Assembly (NCBI GenBank): GCA_014799785.1
Contig: JAAVHI010000032.1
Location: 1-44,588 of the forward strand
DNA from: Ruminococcus sp.
GTDB lineage: Bacteria; Bacillota; Clostridia; Oscillospirales; Ruminococcaceae
DNA: 44,588 nt
Direction of reading: 5' to 3'
Shown here piece by piece: positions 14,449 to 21,084 of this stretch. Position numbers and translations under genes: made by a program. The notes below the pieces were generated by a model, which was given only the letters and a program-made list of their open reading frames with translations, was not told the DNA's origin and did not search any database. Positions within the stretch are counted from its first letter, which is position 1, and the number at the start of each line of letters is the position of its first letter.

Positions 14449-15608
14449 GATTTTTCACCTCCTCCCATTATGTTAAGATTTGTAACTGGTTCTTGATTCT
14501 TAGTGCAGAAATGCACTTGCGCCCAATCTTCGCCCGTGGGGTGCAGTCCTGCACGTTCCCTCGTTTCGTCAACGTTCGCAAACGCGGAGGAAATAAGCTT
14601 CTCAATATTCGGCGCAAGGCTGAATATGTCAATATGCTTTATGTTCGTGGTATCCGCCGCGATGTAATTTCCCGCAATGTAGTCCTCCGGGGTAAACTCT
14701 TTCCCGGAAAATTCCTCGGAAACCACGTTAAGCAGAGGGTCAATGCAGACCGTCAGCATATAGTCTATAGCGTCGTTTATGCCCGATACCTCACCAAGCA
14801 CCAGCTGGGGCGGGACTTTGAACGCTTGCGCCGCACGCGTTACTGCACCGTCAAAAATGCTCTTTATGTCGGAAATCTCTTTACCGCCGCCGCTGCCTTT
14901 AAGCTCGGTGTACTTCATGCCCTGAAATAAAGTCAGCGTTGCGTCACGCGCTCTGTTAAATTCTCTCATTCGCTTATTGAGGGATTTGCTGTATTCCTCC
15001 TCCAGCTTAGGATCGCCCGCAGGAAGTGTGTCAACCTCGATAACACCCTTAGACCCTCCCGAACGTATATAATTATTCGCCGCCTCGCTGTACAGTGCCG
15101 AATACACCGAAAGCACGTCGTTGATAACGGGTTTGACCTTTTGGTTTGAATACTGTATGTAAAATACCTCGGAAGAATGGAACGCCTTGTTAAACGTAAA
15201 CGACCCGCGGGTCACTCCCGTGAAAACATTTTCCCACAGCGCGTATTCGTCAACGCTGAAACTATCGGCGATAATTTTCTGACCGCCAATCGGAACAATA
15301 AGGAGCTTGCCCTCATAAAGCAGCTTTGAATATGCCTCTTTCCAGAACTCTGTAGCTGACTGATTTACGTTAGGGCGAATGTTGAGGTTGTGCCACTCCA
15401 AGCCCTTGAAAGGCTTGCCGTTCTGGTAGGTTTTAAGCTCCGCCGCCGCGCAAAGAGAGGCGACCATATCAATGACCGCGAAAACCGCAAAGGCGTTGAT
15501 CGCTCCCGTATAAAGCTCCTCATAACTTCCGCTTTCGGACGTAACGTCTCCCGACACGGATTTTGAGGGCTTTTTAAAGAAACTTCCGAGAAATTCTCTG
15601 AATGTCAT
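14445..15608 (-). CDS. Phage portal protein, HK97 family
   Basis: This 387-residue protein is the dodecameric portal through which DNA is packaged. It begins MTFREFLGSFFKKPSKSVSG. The clear family signatures are an N-terminal ALxAxxVFAVIDMVASLCAAA helix (~36-56), LEWHNLNIRPNVNQSATEFW (~69-88), and the stem/crown region with FQGMKYTELKGSG and the conserved AQAFKVPPQLVLGE (~259-272). Length is normal for HK97-type portals. The ATG at 15608 has AGGCAGGTG upstream. Its stop overlaps the protease start, linking portal and protease expression. Confidence 0.93.
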   Translation of the reverse strand: MTFREFLGSFFKKPSKSVSGDVTSESGSYEELYTGAINAFAVFAVIDMVASLCAAAELKTYQNGKPFKGLEWHNLNIRPNVNQSATEFWKEAYSKLLYEGKLLIVPIGGQKIIADSFSVDEYALWENVFTGVTRGSFTFNKAFHSSEVFYIQYSNQKVKPVINDVLSVYSALYSEAANNYIRSGGSKGVIEVDTLPAGDPKLEEEYSKSLNKRMREFNRARDATLTLFQGMKYTELKGSGGGKEISDIKSIFDGAVTRAAQAFKVPPQLVLGEVSGINDAIDYMLTVCIDPLLNVVSEEFSGKEFTPEDYIAGNYIAADTTNIKHIDIFSLAPNIEKLISSAFANVDETRERAGLHPTGEDWAQVHFCTKNQEPVTNLNIMGGGEKS

Positions 15609-15631
15609 TTTTTCACCTGCCTTGTGTCAAA

Positions 15632-17311
15632 TCAATAAATATTTATTGTAAACGGCAAGCTTCTAAGCTGCCGCTGCGCCTTGTCGTATTTCTCCAGTTC
15701 GGAAGAAAAGCACATACCCGCCACAAACGCCTTAAATGGGTCTGTCTTGCGGCTTTTAGGCTCTATCTTGCCGTAGGTAATATTACCGTTTGGAGACATT
15801 ATTTGCTTGCTGTTCCATGCCGCCCACCGCATAAGCGGATTGTCTCCCCAAACAAATAACTTGTTTACAAATCCCGACGTTATGATCGGCGATATCATCA
15901 TTTCATTTGATGGACGTACAAGCATGACCTTTCCGTTTTTCTTGTCGCTTGTAATGCTTACCGATTCAGCCGCACGTCTAAGCCATGCAAACCGAAAATA
16001 GTCACAAGCAAATTTTATTATCACAGATCCACGCCGTGCCGCCTCGTTTGCTATCCAAATCATAGGAAGCTCCGGGGGAATTTCCTGCGCGTCCACAAAC
16101 GTAAGGTGTCCGGCTTTTTCCCAATCCCGCAAAGGGGCTTTTATGCGGTTGGCTTTTAGATCGGCGGAATTGGTGCAGACCCATGTGTGAGTTACCCAGA
16201 TATATTTTCCGTCCACAAAGTAGAGCAGACCCGCCGAAACGAAGTCGTTTGTTTTCGCATAGTCCACCGCCCCGATACAGGGACGGTTTTTCAGCAGACT
16301 TTCAACGATAGGCTGATTTGTAGCCTCTATCTGCTCCCATTTTGCGATACCGCCCTCTTTTTCCTTTGACGGGAAATTCATTCGCTTTGTTGCGAACGCC
16401 GAATGTGCTACAGGATTTTCGAGATAGTCCCCCAGTTCCTGCTTGATTTCCCACATAAGCGTGGGACGGTACTGCAAGCTGGGATTAGCCTTGTACCACA
16501 TCGCAGGATCGGTTATCTCCTCCTCGCTTTCAACGTGACATAAAAACGGGAGCGTTCCGTTGTCGGGGACTTCGCCATTCAGTATCTTTCTGCACTTTCC
16601 AAGCAGATCGTCAAGGTATCCGCCCCGAACGTCTCCGTCAGTGGTGCAGGTAGTACGCCGCGGGTGGTCTACCTTTCCGAGACCCGTTATGCTTGTTGTC
16701 AGTGCGGAGGTATCTTCAAACTCGTGTACTTCATCATGATTGACCTTTCCGGGACGGTAACTGTCGCCTGTTTTGGCGTTGTTCGCCATGTACCAGTATT
16801 CCGACCCCGTTTTTATATTTTTGATACATTCGCTGTTCCAAGTGAAAAACCGCGATAATTTTGCCTTGTTCTGAGGATCGTTCATTACTTCGTAAACGTC
16901 GTTCCAAGACCTTTTTGCTTGTTTTTCAGAATTGGCGTAATCGTAAATATTATAATTTTTCACCGGATTTGCATTAGTAAGCAGGCAGAAATTTTCAAAG
17001 GCTAAATATCCGTTCTTGCCAAGTCCGCGCCCGCCGTAAATAACCAAATGGCTGAACCGCGGGAAACCGTCCGCAGTGTATGTGCAATTATGCAGCGCGA
17101 ATAAAAATTTCTCCCAGGGAAATAAATCATACGGAAAATATTTCTGATAGCTTAGATATTTTTCAAGCTGTTCATCATCGACATAAACGCCGTCCTCTCC
17201 GAGAACCCGCTCCACCAGATCAATAAGCTGTACCTGCTCCGTGCAGACAGGATATTTACCGCTCTTGACAAGCTCGATATATTCGAGGATATGAGGGTTA
17301 CAGTTCTTCAT
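15632..17311 (-). CDS. Terminase large subunit
   Basis: This 559-residue packaging motor has an N-terminal ATPase and a C-terminal RNase H-like nuclease. The ATPase P-loop appears as IYGGRGLGKNGY (~92-103), a Walker A variant with Gly-Lys-Asn, as in many HK97 terminases. A GKVNHDEVHEFEDTSALTTS segment (~200) is the probable Walker B/catalytic Glu region. The nuclease begins at CIGAVDYAKTNDFVSAGLLY (~345-365), whose Asp is the first metal ligand, and a FACDYFRF motif supplies a further acidic residue. Start at 17311 gives GGAG close upstream and a 14-base overlap with the small subunit; an earlier in-frame start adds 12 residues and cannot be excluded. Confidence 0.92.
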   Translation of the reverse strand: MKNCNPHILEYIELVKSGKYPVCTEQVQLIDLVERVLGEDGVYVDDEQLEKYLSYQKYFPYDLFPWEKFLFALHNCTYTADGFPRFSHLVIYGGRGLGKNGYLAFENFCLLTNANPVKNYNIYDYANSEKQAKRSWNDVYEVMNDPQNKAKLSRFFTWNSECIKNIKTGSEYWYMANNAKTGDSYRPGKVNHDEVHEFEDTSALTTSITGLGKVDHPRRTTCTTDGDVRGGYLDDLLGKCRKILNGEVPDNGTLPFLCHVESEEEITDPAMWYKANPSLQYRPTLMWEIKQELGDYLENPVAHSAFATKRMNFPSKEKEGGIAKWEQIEATNQPIVESLLKNRPCIGAVDYAKTNDFVSAGLLYFVDGKYIWVTHTWVCTNSADLKANRIKAPLRDWEKAGHLTFVDAQEIPPELPMIWIANEAARRGSVIIKFACDYFRFAWLRRAAESVSITSDKKNGKVMLVRPSNEMMISPIITSGFVNKLFVWGDNPLMRWAAWNSKQIMSPNGNITYGKIEPKSRKTDPFKAFVAGMCFSSELEKYDKAQRQLRSLPFTINIY

Positions 17312-17582
17312 TATCTCCGCCGATAACATTCGTGGTCTTGAAGTCAAGTTGTTTCAGAATGCACATTTTTCTGTTGCTGACGTTAAGTGCAAGCTTCTGA
17401 TATGTTTCCCACTCCTTAGACCCGACCTCAGATTTTTTCAAGCAAGTCCAGATGTTGCGCTCTGCCTTTTCCCAGTTGCAGTAGTCCTCGATAAGAGACG
17501 CAAAAAACGGAGAAAAACCGCCCCTTTTTTCAAGCTGTTCCAGCAAGCTTTTTTTGATTTTATCAACAGACGGCTTAGCCAT
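17298..17582 (-). CDS. Terminase small subunit-like protein
   Basis: This 94-residue protein immediately precedes TerL and overlaps it, the normal place for the DNA-recognition subunit. It starts MAKPSVDKIKKSLLEQLEKR and is helical, with a conserved FFASLIEDYCNWEKAERN segment like the P27-type small terminases found with HK97 TerL. It is shorter than many TerS proteins and lacks an obvious N-terminal helix-turn-helix, so DNA binding may need TerL or HNH. The ATG at 17582 is preceded by AAGGAGACG. The candidate cos region is directly upstream. Confidence 0.78.
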   Translation of the reverse strand: MAKPSVDKIKKSLLEQLEKRGGFSPFFASLIEDYCNWEKAERNIWTCLKKSEVGSKEWETYQKLALNVSNRKMCILKQLDFKTTNVIGGDNEEL

Positions 17583-17777
17583 GCCGCAACGTCTCCTTTC
17601 CGAAAAAATCCTTTTCCTGTCTGAATTTCGTCTGACCTCAACTTCACGAAAATTTTACATATACGCGCGTGCGCCCGTATGTGATACGCGCGACCCGCTC
17701 CCGAACTTGTCTTGATTGTCCCCTGCGGTGTACCGCCCCCTCTTGAAAGCCATTTTTTTGAGAGGGGGGTATGGTTT
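17583..17777 (-). other. Candidate cos/packaging region between HNH and terS
   Basis: 195 bases without a gene. It contains direct repeats of the form CGCGCGTAT on the minus strand (around 17665-17695), the partly symmetric block GCGCGTATCACATACGGGCGC-like around 17672-17692, two TCAGAC repeats near 17616-17634, and an 8-bp GC-rich inverted repeat (CCCCCTCT at 17736-17743 with AGAGGGGG at 17761-17768). In HK97-type phages with an HNH protein beside terS, the cos site typically lies here. The function is inferred from position and symmetry, not from a known cos consensus. Confidence 0.5.
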
Positions 17778-18134
17778 TCAGAATTTTTCCTCGTTGGTAT
17801 AGCCCTTGCGAGGACGGGTGCCGACTTTGAACGTTCTGCCGTGGAGTTCCTCATGACAGCGGAAGCATACTGCAAGGAGCTGTCTGTGCCGCACTCCGTT
17901 TTCGTCGGTGTAGTATCTGCTGTACGCTAAGTCGGGACGATCTTTCAAGTGCTTGACATGGTGCAGAATTTTAGCGGGTGAATATCTGCCTTTTGATTTG
18001 CATATCTGGCATTCGTTGTTCTGCTCCCGTTTGACATCTTTGGAAAATCTGCGCCAGTACTTAGAGTTATAGAAAATATCAAGCCTGTTATCTTCAATAA
18101 GCTTTTTGATCTGCTCTACTGTCAGCATTGCCAT
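17778..18134 (-). CDS. HNH endonuclease (packaging-associated)
   Basis: This 118-residue protein has a complete HNH zinc-finger nuclease site: Cys42-x2-Cys45, His58-His59, then Cys90-x2-Cys93-His94 and His98. Residues 1-40 form helices (MLTVEQIKKLIEDNRLDIFY) that may bind DNA. HNH proteins coded next to terS/terL in HK97-like phages are required for cos cleavage together with terminase, and that role is expected here. Start ATG at 18134 follows TTGGTGATTTT. It is the first gene after a 77-base gap with a possible late promoter. Confidence 0.9.
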   Translation of the reverse strand: MAMLTVEQIKKLIEDNRLDIFYNSKYWRRFSKDVKREQNNECQICKSKGRYSPAKILHHVKHLKDRPDLAYSRYYTDENGVRHRQLLAVCFRCHEELHGRTFKVGTRPRKGYTNEEKF

Positions 18135-18166
18135 AAAATCACCAAAAGACTAAATATCCGTCCTCA

Positions 18167-18201
18167 ATTATAATCATATCACAAATTATGAACCCACTAC
18201 T
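18167..18201 (-). promoter_or_regulatory. Possible late-operon promoter (extended -10)
   Basis: The 77-base gap ahead of the HNH gene contains, on the minus strand, TGATATGAT (an extended -10) overlapping a second TATAAT. No good -35 is present at 16-18 bases, which would fit a promoter that depends on a phage activator, perhaps the product of the gene just upstream. Confidence 0.35.
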
Positions 18202-18211
18202 GACAACTTTT

Positions 18212-18550
18212 TCAGCCTACGGTCAGACCACGGTATTCGGCAAATTTATTCCGCGCCGCTTTTAAGTCGCGGTATGCGGAACGCTCGTCGGTATGCTCCG
18301 ACAGTGCATACTCGCGCACGCGGAAAGAAACCGTGTTCTTGCGGAGCGGCAAGCTTGCGTCGGTGAAATATACAGCCTTGACCGCAGAAACTACGGAGGG
18401 CTTTACTGCGGAAAAATATTTCAGCATATTTTCAACCGCCGCCATATCCTCACGCTGCGATTCAGTAACGTTCTTTGCCGACTTTGCCGCAACAGCATAA
18501 TCTCTGAATGCCGCTGTTGCGTAATCCCGCACCCTGTCCTTTTTCATCAA
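18212..18550 (-). CDS. Putative phage late-gene transcription regulator
   Basis: This 112-residue helical protein starts MMKKDRVRDYATAAFRDYAV. Its middle has VENMLKYFSAVKPSVVSAVK, then VYFTDASLPLRKNTVSFRVR, then SAYRDLKAARNKFAEYRGL at the end. This arrangement is like the sigma-region-4-like late regulators (RinA/ArpU type) that precede the HNH-terS-terL block in Firmicutes phages: a charged linker and a C-terminal helix-turn-helix. I do not see an exact family signature, so this is a fold-and-position call. The ATG overlaps the Rep stop by four bases. Downstream lies the presumed late promoter. Confidence 0.55.
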   Translation of the reverse strand: MMKKDRVRDYATAAFRDYAVAAKSAKNVTESQREDMAAVENMLKYFSAVKPSVVSAVKAVYFTDASLPLRKNTVSFRVREYALSEHTDERSAYRDLKAARNKFAEYRGLTVG

Positions 18551-19305
18551 TCCAGCCTCCTCAAAAGATACTTGATAAAATTCCCGCCCGTAAGCTCATC
18601 CGCGCCGCTGCGGATAGAGTCTGGAACGATATACCAGCCCTTAGGCGCTCTGGGCTTGTACCACCTGTCCGCGTCGATCCACTCATAGACGATCTTCGGA
18701 CGCTTCAAGCCGTGACTTGTATTGTAACGGCGTTCGCCCTTGACGTGTGTATCGGGCTGCCTGCCGCCCTTAGTGCGGTCAACAAAGTACACAGCAAGGT
18801 CGTACCAGTCATAATCGGCACGGAGCTTACTGTTACCCCGATACTGCACTGAACCGCCGCCCGCCTTGCTCCAAAGCTCCTCGATAATTTCAAGGTCACG
18901 ATGATTGTGCAGAATGACATGATGATGTACCGCACCCCGCTTGCCGACCTCGGTGTTATAGATATAATCGGGCTTGTAGCCCATTTTACGGCAGTACGCC
19001 GTGTACAGCCGTGCAAACCGTCCGAATATCTCCTTTGCCCCGGCAGATGACAGGACTGTCCCCGCAGGATATGTAAAGGCAAGGTTGTAGTCTCCCGGGA
19101 AAAAGTTTGACAGCATGAGGTAATACAGCTTTTCAGCAGCACGGCGTAGGTTCTGCTTTGCCTTTTTCTCTGAGGTTGGCATTAGCTTAGGCTCACGCTT
19201 GCCGCTTTTACCCAGCGTAGGCATTTGGCATTTTGTTACAAAGGTCATGCCGTTAGGACAAATTACCTGTTTTTTGTAATATCCGTCTTTTTTTAACATT
19301 CCCAT
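18547..19305 (-). CDS. HUH-type rolling-circle replication initiator
   Basis: This 252-residue protein carries the HUH motif of rolling-circle Rep endonucleases: RGAVHHHVILHNH (~124-135, metal ligands His127-His129). The motif-1 strand is DYNLAFTYPAGTV (~72-84). A candidate nicking tyrosine lies in the motif-3 helix DLAVYFVDRTKGG (Tyr173). It resembles the replication-associated ORF2/G2P group found in small ssDNA phages and plasmids. It should nick the phage origin and start rolling-circle synthesis. An RBS AGGTGATTTT precedes the ATG. It is coupled by overlap to the next gene. No separate helicase, primase or DNA polymerase is encoded in this prophage, so replication probably leans on host proteins. 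Confidence 0.85.
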   Translation of the reverse strand: MGMLKKDGYYKKQVICPNGMTFVTKCQMPTLGKSGKREPKLMPTSEKKAKQNLRRAAEKLYYLMLSNFFPGDYNLAFTYPAGTVLSSAGAKEIFGRFARLYTAYCRKMGYKPDYIYNTEVGKRGAVHHHVILHNHRDLEIIEELWSKAGGGSVQYRGNSKLRADYDWYDLAVYFVDRTKGGRQPDTHVKGERRYNTSHGLKRPKIVYEWIDADRWYKPRAPKGWYIVPDSIRSGADELTGGNFIKYLLRRLD

Positions 19306-19343
19306 AAAATCACCTAAATTTTTACAGACTGCGAAAAGATAAC

Positions 19344-19367
19344 CCTTTAACCAAGACCGTTAAAAGG
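19344..19367 (-). other. Hairpin in the Rep leader
   Basis: On the minus strand CCTTTTAAC and GTTAAAGG pair around a 7-nt loop (GGTCTTG), with one bulged base. It lies about 40-60 bases before the Rep start codon and has no T-run, so a terminator is unlikely. It could be a leader structure or part of the replication origin that Rep nicks. Confidence 0.4.
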
Positions 19368-19391
19368 CTCTTGCGTCCTTTGAAAAATACT

Positions 19392-19424
19392 ATTATATAG
19401 TATAGGTATATCGTTTGTGTGCAA
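19392..19424 (-). promoter_or_regulatory. Probable promoter for the Rep gene
   Basis: On the minus strand TTGCAC (19424-19419) lies 16 bases before TACTAT (19402-19397), which runs into a further TATAAT. It is the only plausible promoter in the 194-base gap (19306-19499) upstream of Rep. This gap otherwise shows the leader hairpin and the tail end of the interrupted ASCH gene. Confidence 0.45.
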
Positions 19425-19499
19425 GGTCGGCAAAAGGGCAAGCCAAGCAGCCCGCCCGTGATACCGTGATTATTTTGTTTCCTCTACATAGCACCACGA

Positions 19500-19889
19500 C
19501 TACGGCGGTCTTGTTTTTCCGAACTCGGAAAGTTCTTTCGGCGTGTCGTATATCACAAGCCGGAATATATACCAAGCATATGGTACCGCACCTTTTAAAT
19601 AAGAATGAAGCTCATAGCTGTTCAGACATGACCAGTAACAAAGCTGATCCTCTTCTTCTATGTAGTCACTAAGAATGTATTTATATCCCTCAATTATCGA
19701 GCATATAAATTCGCCTATTACTTTTCCTTGTGCTACACCGCATTTCTCTTTGTTTTTGGTGCAGTATATGTACACTTTAAAAGGCGTTTTAAGTTTTGGA
19801 CGGTTCTTGCGGATTTCAACCGTTTTCCAGCCGTCTGCAATAAGCGCGCACCATTTCGGTTGTATAGACATAAGTACAGCTTTACTCAT
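19500..19889 (-). CDS. ASCH-domain protein, cut short by an in-frame amber codon
   Basis: This 129-residue protein is a PUA-like ASCH-domain protein of the type common in Firmicutes phages. It has SIQPKWCALIADGWKTVEIR (~8-27), where the Lys/Glu-rich stretch lines the nucleotide pocket, followed by PFKVYIYCTKNKEK. ASCH proteins bind RNA or modified nucleosides; the role in phage is unclear. The frame stops at TAG (19502-19500) after RPP. Read on in the same frame, it gives SWCYVEETK and then TAA at 19472-19470. Family members often end RPPQSWCYVEE-like (from memory), so the TAG seems to replace a CAG glutamine codon. Start ATG 19889 has a strong AGGAGGTAA. Confidence 0.8.
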   Translation of the reverse strand: MSKAVLMSIQPKWCALIADGWKTVEIRKNRPKLKTPFKVYIYCTKNKEKCGVAQGKVIGEFICSIIEGYKYILSDYIEEEDQLCYWSCLNSYELHSYLKGAVPYAWYIFRLVIYDTPKELSEFGKTRPP

Positions 19890-19892
19890 AAT

Positions 19893-20078
19893 TTACCTCC
19901 TATCATCAGGCAGAACCAGCAGTCCCGACGAAAACCCGCTCCAAGCCATAATAATAAAATTAACGATCGACAATACAGCAGCTGCGTCGAAAGGTATATC
20001 ACCGTTATCCATGCCGCCCGCGATCAGGAACATCGCAAGCACCGTCAGCAGGAATATTATCTGTTTCAGTTTTTTCAT
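19893..20078 (-). CDS. Small two-helix membrane protein
   Basis: This 61-residue protein has two hydrophobic helices: IIFLLTVLAMFLIAGG (~7-22, after the basic MKKLKQ, so signal-anchor like) and AAVLSIVNFIIMAWSGF (~33-49). Its end encodes the Shine-Dalgarno of the ASCH gene, so they are coupled. The start overlaps the DUF3102 stop (ATATGA). I recognise no family. It could be a phage membrane or superinfection protein, but nothing in the sequence decides this. Confidence 0.6.
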   Translation of the reverse strand: MKKLKQIIFLLTVLAMFLIAGGMDNGDIPFDAAAVLSIVNFIIMAWSGFSSGLLVLPDDRR

Positions 20079-21079
20079 ATGTTATTGCAATACTCCTTTG
20101 CAACCTCAATAATATTTTCATTCAGCTCTACAAGTCTTTCAGCAAAGGTCTGCTGTTCTTTTTTATCCTCAACATCTTCCAGCACATCTAAAATATTATC
20201 GAGACTGTCTTGGACTTGTTCAAACAGCAGACGGAATTTCAGAGAATTATCCGTCCGCGCGGCTTTGAGCTTTTCCTCAAGCTCGGAGGCTTTTCTGACC
20301 GCCTCGGACATATTTTCCTGCTGCGCCTCAAGCTTTTTCTTGTAGCCCTCCACCTGATTTTTCAAATCCTTGGAAGCCTCCTTGACAGCCTTGTCCTTTT
20401 CCTTTTCAAAGGCTTTCCGTTCTTTGTCGATAGCTTCACGGACCGCCTTGTCCTGTTCTTCCTTGGCTTTGGCTTTGAGTTCCTTTTTGACCTTGGCAAT
20501 CTCCTTTTTAGCATTATCCGCCATAGCGTTTGCAGGCTCGGATTTCAGACGTTCGATCTCTGCTTTCAGGTTCTCGATTTCTTCGGAATTGTCTCCGTTC
20601 TGATTTTCGGAAACCTGCTCCTGAAGCATGGATATCTGTTCACCTTTCATGCTGTTTTCCTGCTCTAATTCTTTAATACGCTTTTTAAGTTCGGGAACCG
20701 ATAATTCCGAAACGTCGTTATTATCCATAAAATCCGAACGGTCAAGTGCGGGGACGTGAGTGAGAAGCTCCAGTTTGGTAATTCCAAGCTGTGCATTTGA
20801 CTGCAAAAACTCTTTTCCCAGTTTTTCATAAGCCGTTATGTAATTGTGCGCCTGCCGCTTTCTTATGTTGGCTTTTTCCTCGCAGTACGTCTCAAAATCC
20901 TCATATCCAAGACTTGTATAAAGCTTTTCGTCCCGCATACGCTTCAAGCTGCGGCACATCTCATACAAAGCCTGCGCCGCGATCGCCCCGTTTGCCATTA
21001 TCTCCTGATGAAGCTTTAAAGCCTCCCGGTACTCCGCAGTTATTTCGCCGGGAGCAACATCAACAATTTTATTCTCCAT
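20075..21079 (-). CDS. DUF3102-like protein with long coiled coil
   Basis: This 334-residue protein has an N-terminal helical domain of DUF3102 type: MCRSLKRMRDEKLYTSLGYE, then FETYCEEKANIRKRQAHNYI (~38-77), a pattern related to plasmid partition/ParB-like and phage replication-associated proteins. From ~125 to ~285 it is a near-continuous Lys/Glu/Ala coiled coil. The final helix has RLLFEQVQDSLDNILDVLED. These proteins are frequent on mobile elements of Clostridia and their role is unknown. The ATG at 21079 was preferred to an upstream TTG because AAGGCAGG is correctly spaced only for the ATG. It lies six bases after PcfJ. Confidence 0.75.
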   Translation of the reverse strand: MENKIVDVAPGEITAEYREALKLHQEIMANGAIAAQALYEMCRSLKRMRDEKLYTSLGYEDFETYCEEKANIRKRQAHNYITAYEKLGKEFLQSNAQLGITKLELLTHVPALDRSDFMDNNDVSELSVPELKKRIKELEQENSMKGEQISMLQEQVSENQNGDNSEEIENLKAEIERLKSEPANAMADNAKKEIAKVKKELKAKAKEEQDKAVREAIDKERKAFEKEKDKAVKEASKDLKNQVEGYKKKLEAQQENMSEAVRKASELEEKLKAARTDNSLKFRLLFEQVQDSLDNILDVLEDVEDKKEQQTFAERLVELNENIIEVAKEYCNNI

Positions 21080-21084
21080 AATTA

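Noticed and set aside
19500..19502. Genome-wide TAG-to-Gln recoding in this phage
   Set aside because: No suppressor tRNA is seen and no other gene in the prophage needs TAG readthrough; one codon is not enough to claim recoding.
19393..19575. 60-residue minus-strand frame after the ASCH gene
   Set aside because: It overlaps the ASCH tail in another frame, and the Rep promoter region; no family pattern and no ribosome-binding site.
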